A stretch of DNA of 64,000 nt, taken from positions 12,097 to 76,096 of the forward strand of contig JBEMAQ010000020.1 of assembly GCA_040274725.1 (NCBI GenBank), in the 5' to 3' direction. The notes under the pieces are model-generated. The model did no database searches, was not told where the DNA came from, and saw only the letters and a program-made list of their open reading frames with translations. The stretch is from Solibacillus sp040274725. GTDB lineage: Bacteria; Bacillota; Bacilli; Bacillales_A; Planococcaceae. A program made the position numbers and the translations under genes. Every line of letters starts with the position of its first letter. Positions within the stretch are counted from its first letter, which is position 1. Positions 26,815 to 36,150 of this stretch are shown piece by piece.

Positions 26815-26898
26815 CACTTGTCTAAAAGGAACTTGTACAAAATTGAGTATAGAGATGGAGTCATCCTCTCAAAAAATTGATTACAGGGAGACGAAAAT

Positions 26899-29800
26899 AT
26901 GCGATTGAATAAATGGAGAAAAGCATCAAATATCTTTTTAGCAACAAGTTTAGTAGCGAGTGTAGCCGTGCCGGTAGCTGCGGAGACAACACCCGTGCCG
27001 CTTGCGTCAAATCTATTAATCTCGGAATATGTGGAAGGGTCGTACGGGAATAATAAGGCAATTGAGATTTTTAATGGGACAGGAAGAACGATTGATTTGT
27101 CTGAATATACGGTGGAATTATACACGAATAAAAATACAACTACCACTGTTGCGAATACACTCAATCTAACAGGTATATTAACAACAGGAGATACGATTGT
27201 TATTTATCATGAACAGGCAGACGAAGAAATTAAAGAGAAGGGAAAAATAGCGCATGGCGTTACGAATTTCAACGGGAACGATACGATTGTACTTAAACAT
27301 AACGGTGAAGTAATTGATTCGTTCGGTAAAATTGCGAATGACGTTGATTTTGCGAAAGATGTAACTTATGTCCGCAATCCATCTAATCTGATTGGTGATA
27401 CAAATCCAAATGACGCCATTGATTTTTCTGGTTGGAAGAACCTTGGGAAAGATGTGTTTACTGATTTAGGTAAGCATACAGTTGGTGAAGACGATGTAGA
27501 CGAGGAAAAAGAACCAGAAGTAACCGTACCACTTGAAACGGTAACAATTGCCGAGGCTCGCGAGCTAGCGGTAGGCACAGCAACACAAGTAGCGGGTGTC
27601 ATTACAGCCGTTATTGGTCAAACGATCCATATGCAGGATGCGACAGCTGGGATGGTTCTATACGGTTCACTTGAAGTAGCAGTCGGCGATGAGGTGGTAG
27701 TGAGCGGTAGCATCGGTGGATTTAGAAATTTACTTCAAATTCAAAATCCTGTTCTTGTAGAAAAGAAGGGGACAGTCGATGTTCCGGAGCCAAAAGTGGT
27801 GGATTACGCGACGCTAGGTGAAGCCGTGGAGGGACAGCTTGTTGAGTTAAACGGTTTAACGCTCGGTGACTATGCAGGCGGGAACTACGTAGCAACAGAT
27901 ACTGCAGGAAATAGTATAGCGATTCGTGACGCCAATAACGCGTACGGCTTACAAACAGGTAAAACGTATGATTCTATTGTAGGGGTTGTGCAGCAATATA
28001 ATGAGATTTACCAAGTAATTCCGCGTTCAGTCGCAGATATCATCGAGGATAGCTCCGCCGTACAGCCAGTGACAGCATCTGCAAGCGGCTTAATAAAGGC
28101 GGGTTCCACGGTGACCTTAGCAACGAATACAGAGGGTGCAACACTTCACTACACAACAGACGGCAGTGAGCCAACAATAGAGAGCCCTATTTACACAGGC
28201 CCACTAACAATTGACGCGGATCAAACGATTAAAGTATTCGCTGTAAAAGAAGGGTTCAAACCGTCAGCCATTGCCGTATTTGATTATGTCGTAACAGACG
28301 GCACAATCAAAATTCACCATATCCAAGGGCAGTCGCATACGTCACCAATGAAGGGACAAGATGTAACCGGTGTTGAAGGAGTTGTGACGTATTTATTCAA
28401 AATTCGAACTAGCTACTATGCGACCATGCAAACACCAGACAGTTTAGTCGATGCAAATCCGAACACGTCTGAGGGAATTTTAGTGTATATCGGTACGAGC
28501 TATAACGGCGTAGAAGTAGGTGACCATATTCAAGTAGACGGGAAAGTAGACGAGTACCGTGTAGAAGGCAATGATGGTGATTTATTATCAACACAAATTA
28601 ATGCACGTAACGGCAAGATTATAACGCTTGAGAAAGGAGTAGCGCTACCAGTAGTCACATCGGTGACAGCAGATACATTACCGCGCAACGTGATTGATAA
28701 TGATAGCTTTGATAAATTTGACCCACAAGAGGACGCGATTGACTATTGGGAAAGTCTTGAGGGGATGCGCGTGTCATTTAGTGGCTTAAAGGCAACAGCA
28801 CCACAGCAATACGGTGATATTTCGGCCGTGCTTGAAACACGTGCAACCGATACGAACAACGGCGGGATTCTGATTACATCAAGCGACTATAATGCAGACC
28901 GTATTCATTTGAAGGCATTCAAGGAAAATGGTGATGCGGCGGAAGATTTTGACGTATCAACAGGAGATCGATTTAAAGGCGAGCAGCCAATTATCGGTGT
29001 CGTTGGTTACGGCTTTTCGAATTATAAAGTTTATGTGGATGAGGCAGAGTTAAAGAATATCTTCATTCCGAGTAACATCGAGCCAGAAGCGACAACGATT
29101 GTGAAAGATGACAGTAAGCTAACAATCGCCAACTATAATATTGAAAACTTCTCGGCCAATAGTTCAGCTACTTCTGATGCGAAGGCAAAGTTGATTGCAG
29201 AAAGCTTCGTCAATAATATGCAATCACCAGATATTATCGGCATTGTCGAAATGCAAGATAATAACGGTGCGATAGAGGACGGTTCTTCTGCGGCAGATGA
29301 AAGCTATGAGCGCTTAATTGACGCTATTGTAACAGCTGGCGGACCGAAATATGCGTACGCCAATATTGATCCTGTGTACAACAAGGACGGCGGGGCACCT
29401 GGTGCAAATATTCGCCCAGGCTTCTTGTACAATCCAGCACGTGTAACGTTAAAAGCCGGCACAACAGGTGATGCGGCAACAGCAGTTTCCTATGCAAACG
29501 GCGAGTTGTCATACAATCCAGGCTTAATTAACCCAACAAGTGACGCATTTGATTCAAGTCGTAAACCAATTGCTGCGCAGTTTACGTTCAACGGGGAAGA
29601 TGTACTTGTCATAGCGAATCACTTTAATTCGAAGGGCGGGGACACGGCCTTATTTGGTGCAACACAGCCACCCGTTCTAAGCAGTGAAGTACAGCGAAAT
29701 AAAATTGCGGGAGAAGTAAAGTCATTTGTAGAGGCAGTAAAGGCGGATAACGAACAAGCGAATCTTGTTGTACTAGGTGATTTCAATGATTTTGAATTTG

Positions 29801-30393
29801 CACAGCCATTAACGATTTTAGAGTCAGCGGGTCTAGCAAATATGATCAAGGAATTACCGCGTGCAGACCGTTATACGTATACGTACCAAGGAAACTCGCA
29901 AGTACTGGACCATATTTTAGTGTCCGAGCATTTAAAAGCTGGGACAAAAGTGGATGCCCTGCACATTAATGCAGATTACTCAGGCGTTTCAGGTAAGCGC
30001 GCAAGTGACCATGACCCGGTGCTTGTCCAAATTGATTTAACACATAAGGAAACACCTATTGTAGCGGGTAAAAATGTAACATTAAACAATATTAAAACAA
30101 AAGATATTCTGATTTCATCGCCAAGCATTAACGTTCATATTTCAAATGCCATTACGTATGAAACATTGACGATTACAAGCGCGGAATATGCGAGCGTTAC
30201 AGGTGCATTAAATGAAAGTATTCCAGTCATCGTGCGTCCAGCGCAGCCAGGAGCGATCCTTGAATTTAACGGCATCACACTGCAAAAGTTAGTGATTGAT
30301 GGTCCGAATGTGAAAGAGTTGCGCGGTGTAAGCAATGTGAAAGAGATACAATATATAAACGGTGCGACAGCAGAATCCATTACAATAAAATAA
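26899..30393 (+). CDS. Large extracellular nuclease (LTD, OB-like and endonuclease/exonuclease/phosphatase domains)
   Basis: A 1164-residue secreted protein with a signal peptide (to about PVAAETT). A lamin-tail domain follows (ISEYVEGSYGNNKAIEIFN), then OB-fold-like DUF segments near 205-390. Next are a chitobiase C-like strand domain (HYTTDGSEPTIESPIYTGP) and a second OB-like part. The catalytic exonuclease/endonuclease domain has IANYNIENF, DIIGIVEMQDNNG, VVLGDFNDF and ASDHDPVLVQI. A strand-rich tail ends the protein. It resembles ExeM/YhcR-type extracellular nucleases. GGGAGACG precedes the start. The SLH nucleotidase lies 84 bp upstream, so nucleic acid could be degraded by one and dephosphorylated by the other. 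No wall anchor is seen here. Confidence 0.9.
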   Translation: MRLNKWRKASNIFLATSLVASVAVPVAAETTPVPLASNLLISEYVEGSYGNNKAIEIFNGTGRTIDLSEYTVELYTNKNTTTTVANTLNLTGILTTGDTIVIYHEQADEEIKEKGKIAHGVTNFNGNDTIVLKHNGEVIDSFGKIANDVDFAKDVTYVRNPSNLIGDTNPNDAIDFSGWKNLGKDVFTDLGKHTVGEDDVDEEKEPEVTVPLETVTIAEARELAVGTATQVAGVITAVIGQTIHMQDATAGMVLYGSLEVAVGDEVVVSGSIGGFRNLLQIQNPVLVEKKGTVDVPEPKVVDYATLGEAVEGQLVELNGLTLGDYAGGNYVATDTAGNSIAIRDANNAYGLQTGKTYDSIVGVVQQYNEIYQVIPRSVADIIEDSSAVQPVTASASGLIKAGSTVTLATNTEGATLHYTTDGSEPTIESPIYTGPLTIDADQTIKVFAVKEGFKPSAIAVFDYVVTDGTIKIHHIQGQSHTSPMKGQDVTGVEGVVTYLFKIRTSYYATMQTPDSLVDANPNTSEGILVYIGTSYNGVEVGDHIQVDGKVDEYRVEGNDGDLLSTQINARNGKIITLEKGVALPVVTSVTADTLPRNVIDNDSFDKFDPQEDAIDYWESLEGMRVSFSGLKATAPQQYGDISAVLETRATDTNNGGILITSSDYNADRIHLKAFKENGDAAEDFDVSTGDRFKGEQPIIGVVGYGFSNYKVYVDEAELKNIFIPSNIEPEATTIVKDDSKLTIANYNIENFSANSSATSDAKAKLIAESFVNNMQSPDIIGIVEMQDNNGAIEDGSSAADESYERLIDAIVTAGGPKYAYANIDPVYNKDGGAPGANIRPGFLYNPARVTLKAGTTGDAATAVSYANGELSYNPGLINPTSDAFDSSRKPIAAQFTFNGEDVLVIANHFNSKGGDTALFGATQPPVLSSEVQRNKIAGEVKSFVEAVKADNEQANLVVLGDFNDFEFAQPLTILESAGLANMIKELPRADRYTYTYQGNSQVLDHILVSEHLKAGTKVDALHINADYSGVSGKRASDHDPVLVQIDLTHKETPIVAGKNVTLNNIKTKDILISSPSINVHISNAITYETLTITSAEYASVTGALNESIPVIVRPAQPGAILEFNGITLQKLVIDGPNVKELRGVSNVKEIQYINGATAESITIK

Positions 30394-30399
30394 CGAAGA

Positions 30400-30433
30400 A
30401 ACAGCCCTGCAAGGAATGTTGCAGGGCTGTTTT
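30400..30433. terminator. Bidirectional terminator between the nuclease and NlpC/P60 genes
   Basis: Perfect 13-bp stem AACAGCCCTGCAA with its complement; T-rich after it on the plus strand and usable from both convergent genes. Confidence 0.75.
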
Positions 30434-30441
30434 CATGTCTG

Positions 30442-31368
30442 TTATTTCAACACACGTTTTGCCGTAATATAACGGTCTTCGTAATAATCCACCATCATCA
30501 CACGCGTAATGACACCGCCGTTATTCGGGATGATTAAACGATGGTCGCCCGCATAAATGGCAACGATTGCAGGTGTTTTAGAGCCTGTCTTACTACTGAA
30601 AAATACTAAATCGCCTTTTTTCAAATTCGCCTTTGATACCGTTGTTCCAAGTTTCATTTGACTAGCGATTGCTGTTGTGCCAAGCTTGATGCCTTGTTTA
30701 CGGTAAATATAGTCAATATAGCCGCCACTTGTGAATTTTAGTGATGCCTCATTATTCACAGAGCCAATTGTCGCGCGGTCTTTTATTGAATAAGCACGCT
30801 CAACAATCTTATCGCCTGTTGTTGCTGGGTTCGCTGACATAATCGACGGTAGTACGCGTCTAGCACCAACATAGTTTTCTGTATAGTACGGCTTACTATT
30901 TAAGTCCGAAATAACAATATTTTGTTTCGAGTCGGCCATATGGATAATTTTATTGTTCCCAATATACATCCCTACATGGTCGGGATCTGTGCCTGTTTTT
31001 TTACTTTTGAAAAATACTAAGTCCCCTTTTTGTAAATTAGCTCGTGAAACGGCAACTCCTTGCTTCATCATCGAATCTTCATTATATGTCGCAAGGTCTA
31101 CACCATTTTTCTCGAAAATATACATAATAAATGTCGCGCAAGAAAAGCGGTACGGCGCAGTTGGCCTGTATACTGTATTGCTGTATGTCGCTTTGCCGAT
31201 TAAGCCTTTCGCGGTAGTAATGAGTTGATTTGCTTTTGCATTGACGGCAACCTCATTGCCGTACTTTGTCGCAGCCGACACCTCATATGTAGGCAAGATT
31301 GGCATAGCAGAAACCGAGCTAAAGCCAATTGTTAATGCAAGTGTTGTTGTAAGAAATCGCTTTTTCAT
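30442..31368 (-). CDS. Secreted NlpC/P60 endopeptidase with a degenerate second domain
   Basis: A 308-residue exported cell-wall hydrolase with a signal peptide ending about SAA. The first NlpC/P60 domain (45-175) has the Cys of RFSCATFIMYIF and the His of DPDHVGMYIG, with a further His in IIHMAD. The second (190-305) aligns along its length (KFTSGGYIDYIYRKQG, GDLVFFSSK, AIVAIYAG), but the Cys is Ser, the His is Ile and the last His is replaced by Pro, so it is probably catalytically dead and may bind substrate. A GAGGA site precedes the start. Likely cuts peptidoglycan stem peptides. Confidence 0.88.
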   Translation of the reverse strand: MKKRFLTTTLALTIGFSSVSAMPILPTYEVSAATKYGNEVAVNAKANQLITTAKGLIGKATYSNTVYRPTAPYRFSCATFIMYIFEKNGVDLATYNEDSMMKQGVAVSRANLQKGDLVFFKSKKTGTDPDHVGMYIGNNKIIHMADSKQNIVISDLNSKPYYTENYVGARRVLPSIMSANPATTGDKIVERAYSIKDRATIGSVNNEASLKFTSGGYIDYIYRKQGIKLGTTAIASQMKLGTTVSKANLKKGDLVFFSSKTGSKTPAIVAIYAGDHRLIIPNNGGVITRVMMVDYYEDRYITAKRVLK

Positions 31369-31573
31369 AATTTATTCCTCCTAAACTATTGACAGTACCG
31401 ACTTTAGCATAGAAAAATAGCGATTTACGGAGGGAAATGTTACCAAGCATCTTTGTTACAAAGTATGACGCCGAAGCTTTAGAGGCTGAGTGCGCTTTTT
31501 AACAACTACATGACAAATGTTACAATTACTACAATTTGGGGGAGTTGGCGAGTCGGAGGAGTATTTACCATGA

Positions 31574-31604
31574 GAAAAGGACATGCCGCAGAGGGACATG
31601 TCCT
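31574..31604 (-). terminator. Terminator of the AlkD-like gene
   Basis: AGGACATG...CATGTCCT stem; the minus strand continues TTTTCTC. It lies 6 bases beyond the AlkD-like stop codon. Confidence 0.6.
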
Positions 31605-31609
31605 ACTAG

Positions 31610-32266
31610 CTAACGCTTCATCGCACGTAGCATAACCTTTGTTTGTGGATCAATTTGACGCGACTCACATATTTTTTGAATGGCCTTATTGTAATTCCAT
31701 GTTGGCATTGTTGTGTTTTGTAAAAAGGGGAGTACTTTGTTCGGCGCCTTTATATAGGCAATCGACACAGCCCATGCAACGGCCATTTGAATGTAATAGT
31801 GCTCTGTCGTTTCCTGTTCCAACTGCGCAAGTACTTCCTCTCTATAATCAGTTGTCACGTAATACGTTAAATACATGACGTAAATAAAACGGCGTGTGAA
31901 GGGTGCAGGATCATCTCGCAATGTTTGCAGCCAGTTCCAGTAGGCAGCCATATGCTTTTTCGTCTCTTTTAGTGAGGAACAAAGCCCGTCCGTTACACCC
32001 CAGTTGTCCATATACGGGGAAAACTGCTCCAGTAGCTGCATGCGTTCTTCTACAGTGACTGGCACAAGTCCGAGCACAAACGCGCGGAGCTGGACGTCCT
32101 CGTGATAAACAGGCTCTTCCTGCAAAAATGCTCGCCATGCCCCGGACTTTGTAAGTTCTTTGGCCATTTGGCGCAAAATCGGTACACGCACACCGACGAT
32201 TGGATAGTTCGTGTCCACCAATTTCCTAATAAATTGTTTATAAGCCTCATCAGCTACGTAGCGTAT
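31610..32266 (-). CDS. DNA alkylation repair protein, AlkD-like HEAT repeat, with non-ATG start
   Basis: A HEAT-repeat DNA glycosylase-like protein of 203-218 residues. Homology-like sequence begins upstream of any ATG: the frame reads (I)RYVADEAYKQFIRK before VDTNYPIVGVRVPILRQ, the family's usual opening. The expected start position is ATA (32264-32266), 6 bases after GAAGGAAGGG; the first standard start is TTG at 32221. Family signs include YMDNWGVTDGLCSSL and the helix FTRRFIYVMYLTYYV. It would remove bulky alkylated bases. It may start at ATA, start late at TTG, or be impaired by ATG-to-ATA mutation. Confidence 0.75.
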   Translation of the reverse strand: MRYVADEAYKQFIRKLVDTNYPIVGVRVPILRQMAKELTKSGAWRAFLQEEPVYHEDVQLRAFVLGLVPVTVEERMQLLEQFSPYMDNWGVTDGLCSSLKETKKHMAAYWNWLQTLRDDPAPFTRRFIYVMYLTYYVTTDYREEVLAQLEQETTEHYYIQMAVAWAVSIAYIKAPNKVLPFLQNTTMPTWNYNKAIQKICESRQIDPQTKVMLRAMKR

Positions 32267-32446
32267 GAAAATCCCTTCCTTCTATAAAGATTGTAGAAAA
32301 AACGTATAAAATGTAAAATCATGGGTTAATTTAACATCAAATTCACAGAAAATTTAGTTATTTTAAAGAAAAATGTGCGTTAATAGATGCAATTTTCAAA
32401 AGAAAAGGGTACAATAATAATATACTAACATAAAGGGGAACTGCGT

Positions 32447-32638
32447 ATGATAACCGGTCAGTTAGAGCGAGCATTCCAATTAGCGGAAAAACATAAGCTC
32501 GACGTAAGCACAATTTTAGAACTTAACAAGATTATTGCCAAGGAGGTAAACAACTCTTCTGCTACTGAAGAGAAGGTTTTATTACAAATCGTAAAACTTC
32601 TTGAGAATAATAAAACAATCTTAAAGGAGGCAACCTAA
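32447..32638 (+). CDS. Small helical protein, 63 residues
   Basis: Starts behind AAAGGGGAACTGCGT. The product is an antiparallel-helix type protein: LERAFQLAEKHKLDVSTILE then LNKIIAKEVNN and EKVLLQIVKLLENNK. The layout recalls Spo0E-like aspartyl phosphatases, but the SxxLD signature is absent, so that name is not used. A second mini-gene with AAAGGAGG follows it, and the pair ends in a terminator. Function unknown. Confidence 0.5.
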   Translation: MITGQLERAFQLAEKHKLDVSTILELNKIIAKEVNNSSATEEKVLLQIVKLLENNKTILKEAT

Positions 32639-32641
32639 CAA

Positions 32642-32689
32642 TTGAAACAACAAATTGAATTATTTGATGATTTAGACACATTTGACTAA
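32642..32689 (+). CDS. Possible 15-residue acidic peptide
   Basis: TTG start 11 bases after a perfect AAAGGAGG, coding MKQQIELFDDLDTFD and ending inside the left arm of the terminator. The strong ribosome site with no other gene to serve is the only evidence. Confidence 0.35.
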   Translation: MKQQIELFDDLDTFD

Positions 32690-32729
32690 AGGCGCTACTC
32701 AACCAAAGATTTACGAGTAGCGCCTTTTA
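32688..32729 (+). terminator. Terminator of the small-peptide operon
   Basis: 13-bp stem AAAGGCGCTACTC/GAGTAGCGCCTTT followed by T; good canonical form. Confidence 0.75.
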
Positions 32730-32935
32730 CTATGCGTAAAAACAAAAAAGCAGAGCGCCTAAAACAGACTAATTTCCTTCAATTATAAAGCGACTAATGG
32801 CTAGCGCTAGCATTACACGAAATATTTTATACTCTCATAAGAGAATTAAATTATAGAAACAAACATATATGTATCATATCAAATATTAATAAAAGTTACC
32901 TTTTGTAGTTTGTAACTTTTTAGGAGGAAGATTAT

Positions 32936-33871
32936 ATGTCTCTTTTAATGAAGAATTTTAAATTCTTTATTAAGAAATATCTACAGAAAACATCTCCAGT
33001 ACTATGCACAAAATCTCTTTATTTTAGAATATTTCGCAAATTCCTAAATTTAGAAGAACCTCAAGGTTTTAATGAAAAAATCCAGTGGCTAAAGTTTAAC
33101 TATCAACATCCTCTTATTGTACAATGTGCGGACAAGTATAGAATGCGCGAATATGTCAATAAATTAGGATTACAACATCTTCTGCCTAAAATACATGGTG
33201 TTTGGGAAGAGAGTAGTCAAATTGATTGGGAGGCGTTACCTGAAAGATTTGCGATGAAATGCAATCACGGTTGCTGCTATAACATCATCTGTACGGATAA
33301 GAATCAGCTAGATAAGGACCAAGCAGGTCTTCAACTAAATAAATGGCTCGTAACGGATTATAGTTACAATGCATGCGAACTTCATTATTCAAAAATAAAG
33401 CCTTTAATTATTTGTGAGGAATTTTTAGAAAACAAAAATCATATTTTACCTGATGATTATAAATTTTACTGTTTTAATGGACAACCTAAAGTAATCATTG
33501 TTTGTTCTGAAAGAGAACCAAATAAATTAGATATTAGACGTGAATTTTATGATTTAGATTGGAATGTACTTGAAATTGGGGATAAGCCCAATGAGCAAAA
33601 GACAAAGAAGCCAGATAGTCTTAATGAAATGATTGAATATGCAACAATACTTGCTAGATCATTTCCATTTGTAAGAGTCGATTTTTATGAAGTAGATTCT
33701 AAACCGGTTTTAGGAGAATTAACGTTTACTCCTGGAGCAGGATTAGCAACATTTCATAGTGAAGAAGGAAATCGATATTTAGGAGATTTATTAACATTAC
33801 CGGCTAAGTATGAAGGAGATTATGACTCTCATTCAGAACCTTTCCCAAAATCTATCAAACCCTTAACGTGA
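32936..33871 (+). CDS. TupA-like ATP-grasp protein (surface polysaccharide cluster type)
   Basis: A 311-residue protein of the TupA-like ATP-grasp family found in teichuronic and capsular polysaccharide clusters. Family landmarks are GFNEKIQWLKFNYQHPL, CADKYRMREYV, FAMKCNHGCCYNIIC, LPDDYKFYCFNGQPKVI and FVRVDFYEVDSKPVLGELTFTPG, the last holding metal-binding acidic residues. It probably ligates an amino acid or similar group to a glycan. It is followed 25 bp later by an acyltransferase, likely in one operon. Both genes are more AT-rich than most of the window, which suggests transfer. TAGGAGGA precedes the start. Confidence 0.82.
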   Translation: MSLLMKNFKFFIKKYLQKTSPVLCTKSLYFRIFRKFLNLEEPQGFNEKIQWLKFNYQHPLIVQCADKYRMREYVNKLGLQHLLPKIHGVWEESSQIDWEALPERFAMKCNHGCCYNIICTDKNQLDKDQAGLQLNKWLVTDYSYNACELHYSKIKPLIICEEFLENKNHILPDDYKFYCFNGQPKVIIVCSEREPNKLDIRREFYDLDWNVLEIGDKPNEQKTKKPDSLNEMIEYATILARSFPFVRVDFYEVDSKPVLGELTFTPGAGLATFHSEEGNRYLGDLLTLPAKYEGDYDSHSEPFPKSIKPLT

Positions 33872-33896
33872 TGTTATTTGTATTAGGAGGTAAAAA

Positions 33897-35900
33897 ATGG
33901 AGAGAAAATTCAGGCATGAAATAGAAGGTTTAAGAGCAGTTGCGGCTCTACTTGTTGCTGTTTATCATATCTGGTTGGGCAATGTTTCAGGTGGAGTCGA
34001 TGTTTTTTTTGTAGTCTCTGGTTTTTTAATTACGTTGTCTCTCCTAAATGAATACGAAAGAACTGGAAAAATTAACTTTCTTGACTATTTACTAAAGTTG
34101 GCAAAACGATTATTTCCATTAGCATTCACCGTTTTATTTTTTGTAATACTTGCATCTATATTATTATTGCCTCAAATTTTATGGAATCAAACGATTAAAG
34201 AAATCATTGCATCTGCCTTATATATAGAAAATTGGCAATTAGCTCGAAACGCTGTCGATTACCTAGCACAAAATAATGAAGCAAGTCCTGTCCAGCATTT
34301 TTGGGCGATGTCCGTTCAAGGTCAGTTTTATTTTATATGGCCGATTCTACTTCTTTTATCGATTATCCTAGCAAAGTATATATTTAAAAAAAATATTCGA
34401 TCTACTTTTCTTCTTACTATGATAATTGTTTTTTGCCTTTCGCTTACTTACTCCATTTATTTAACAGCACAAAATCAACCTTGGGCGTACTTTGATACGT
34501 TTACAAGAGTATGGGAATTTAGTATGGGTGGAATTCTCGCTTTAACGATTTCCAAGATTATGTTACGTAAATCCATTAGTGTAATTCTTGGTTGGCTTGG
34601 CCTAGTGGGGTTAATAAGTTGTGGGTTTATTTTACAAGTAGGGAGTGTTTTTCCAGGTTATGCAGCGCTTTGGCCAACACTATGCGCCGCTTTTATACTA
34701 TTGGCAGGAAATCAAGGAGGAAAATTTGGTGTTCACCAATTATTAAGTAGTAAAGTATTAGTTAATTTCGGTGGCATTGCCTATGGGTTTTATTTGTGGC
34801 ATTGGCCAATCTTAATCTTTTATTATTTATTAACTGGTAATGAAAAAGTAAATGCATTAGATGGATGCATGATTATTATCTTTTCAATAGTTCTTGCCTA
34901 TTCAACTACGTATTTTATAGAAAAACCGTACAGAACAAAACAAATTACGAGTAGATTTAAACTGGCGTTATTTTCCTTGTGCTTTGTTATGCCAATTTTA
35001 CTATTATCAGTTGGTTGGTATTCTTCTATAAAGTATTTAAGTAAGCCGGACATTGCCTATGCCAATATTGATAATTATCCTGGGGCACAAGTTTTTCTAA
35101 AAGAAGATAAAGATAAATTTGTCAATGACCTTGAAAATTTTGCCCCAACTCCTTTACAAGTTAGAAATGATTTGCCTATCGCCTATTATGATGGTTGTCA
35201 TCAAAAAATGGGTATTCCTGAAATGATCGAATGTGAATATGGTGCGACAGAAAATTGGGATTATACAATTGCATTAGTAGGTGGTTCACATGCATTGCAG
35301 TGGCTTCCTTCATTACGAAGTTTTGCGGAAGAAGAAAATGTGAAGATATTAAATTATACAAAAGCTGTCTGTCGTTTTACATTAGATCAACAGGTGGAAG
35401 AAGATTGTAAGCAATGGAATGAACAAGTAGTAGAAAGGTTAATTTCTAAACAACCAGATTTAGTTGTCACAACAGCTGATGTTGGCCAAGATCTTATGCC
35501 CATTGTTCCTACTGACTATTTGGCTATGTGGGAACTATTGAAGGAGAATAAAATCGATGTTTTTGCAATAAGAGATAATCCTTGGATGAACTTTGACGTC
35601 CCTTATTGCGTGGATGTAAATGGAACAGACTCAAATAAATGTATTGTGGAGAGAGAGGACGTTTTGTTGTCTGAGAGTCCATGGAGTCAATTAGAAGAAA
35701 CGCCAATAAACGTACATTATACAGATTTGAATGATTACATTTGTGATCAAGACTTTTGTAATCCAATTGAAGGTAACGTGTTAGTGTATCGCGATGATAA
35801 CCACATTTCAGCAGCATACTCCCGCACATTGGGCCCCATGTTAAAAGAAAGGCTCATGCCAGTGTTAGAAAAGAAGGTTAAAAGTTCCGCAGTAAAATAG
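33897..35900 (+). CDS. OatA-like membrane O-acyltransferase with C-terminal SGNH domain
   Basis: A 667-residue protein. An acyltransferase-3 membrane domain (about 1-375, ten or so helices) opens with FRHEIEGLRAVAALLVAVYHI and GGVDVFFVVSGFLIT; the His of VYHIW is the family's key residue. FWAMSVQGQFYFIWP and YGFYLWHWPILIFYY are also typical. The extracellular SGNH-type domain (about 400-660) has VGGSHALQW, and a C-terminal DDNHIS that could give the Asp and His. The pair would move acetyl groups across the membrane onto a wall glycan. Linked to the TupA-like gene upstream; an AT-rich transfer candidate. Confidence 0.88.
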   Translation: MERKFRHEIEGLRAVAALLVAVYHIWLGNVSGGVDVFFVVSGFLITLSLLNEYERTGKINFLDYLLKLAKRLFPLAFTVLFFVILASILLLPQILWNQTIKEIIASALYIENWQLARNAVDYLAQNNEASPVQHFWAMSVQGQFYFIWPILLLLSIILAKYIFKKNIRSTFLLTMIIVFCLSLTYSIYLTAQNQPWAYFDTFTRVWEFSMGGILALTISKIMLRKSISVILGWLGLVGLISCGFILQVGSVFPGYAALWPTLCAAFILLAGNQGGKFGVHQLLSSKVLVNFGGIAYGFYLWHWPILIFYYLLTGNEKVNALDGCMIIIFSIVLAYSTTYFIEKPYRTKQITSRFKLALFSLCFVMPILLLSVGWYSSIKYLSKPDIAYANIDNYPGAQVFLKEDKDKFVNDLENFAPTPLQVRNDLPIAYYDGCHQKMGIPEMIECEYGATENWDYTIALVGGSHALQWLPSLRSFAEEENVKILNYTKAVCRFTLDQQVEEDCKQWNEQVVERLISKQPDLVVTTADVGQDLMPIVPTDYLAMWELLKENKIDVFAIRDNPWMNFDVPYCVDVNGTDSNKCIVEREDVLLSESPWSQLEETPINVHYTDLNDYICDQDFCNPIEGNVLVYRDDNHISAAYSRTLGPMLKERLMPVLEKKVKSSAVK

Positions 35901-36010
35901 TAAAAGCATGGGTGCTTCATGTGTACGATAATGATTCAAACTAGAGCTTGCTTCAAGAGGCAATGTAATCGTAAAATCGATTTCAATAATTAATTATTCA
36001 TGTAACCTCT

Positions 36011-36067
36011 AAACGCTCCCGACAGAATTTGCAACATTTTTGCAAATTTGATTGGGAGCGTTTTTTT
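36011..36067 (+). terminator. Terminator of the glycan-modification operon
   Basis: AAACGCTCCC/GGGAGCGTTT outer stem with an inner AATTTGCAA/TTGCAAATT stem, followed by TTTTTTT. Confidence 0.8.
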
Positions 36068-36071
36068 AAAG

Positions 36072-36150
36072 ATAGTTTGTCAAATTAAGCGCAACAGTTC
36101 TTCCTCAAATGCCTCGTATGCAGTTTTCCAACCAACAAATTCTAAGAAAC
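36072..36150 (-). pseudogene. Remnant of an IS30-type transposase C terminus
   Basis: The minus strand reads FVGWKTAYEAFEEELLRLI and then stops, resembling the 'RPRKxLGWKTAYEAF' tail of IS30 transposases. Only about 25 codons remain, with the RPRK part altered. Confidence 0.4.

Noticed and set aside
26433..27164. 243-codon minus-strand frame across the end of the nucleotidase gene
   Set aside because: Antisense to two well-supported exported proteins and made of Ser/Thr-rich shadow sequence.
31581..31646. Possible 21-codon peptide after GGAGGAG
   Set aside because: It overlaps the terminator stem of the AlkD-like gene and then the gene itself; the hairpin explains the sequence better.
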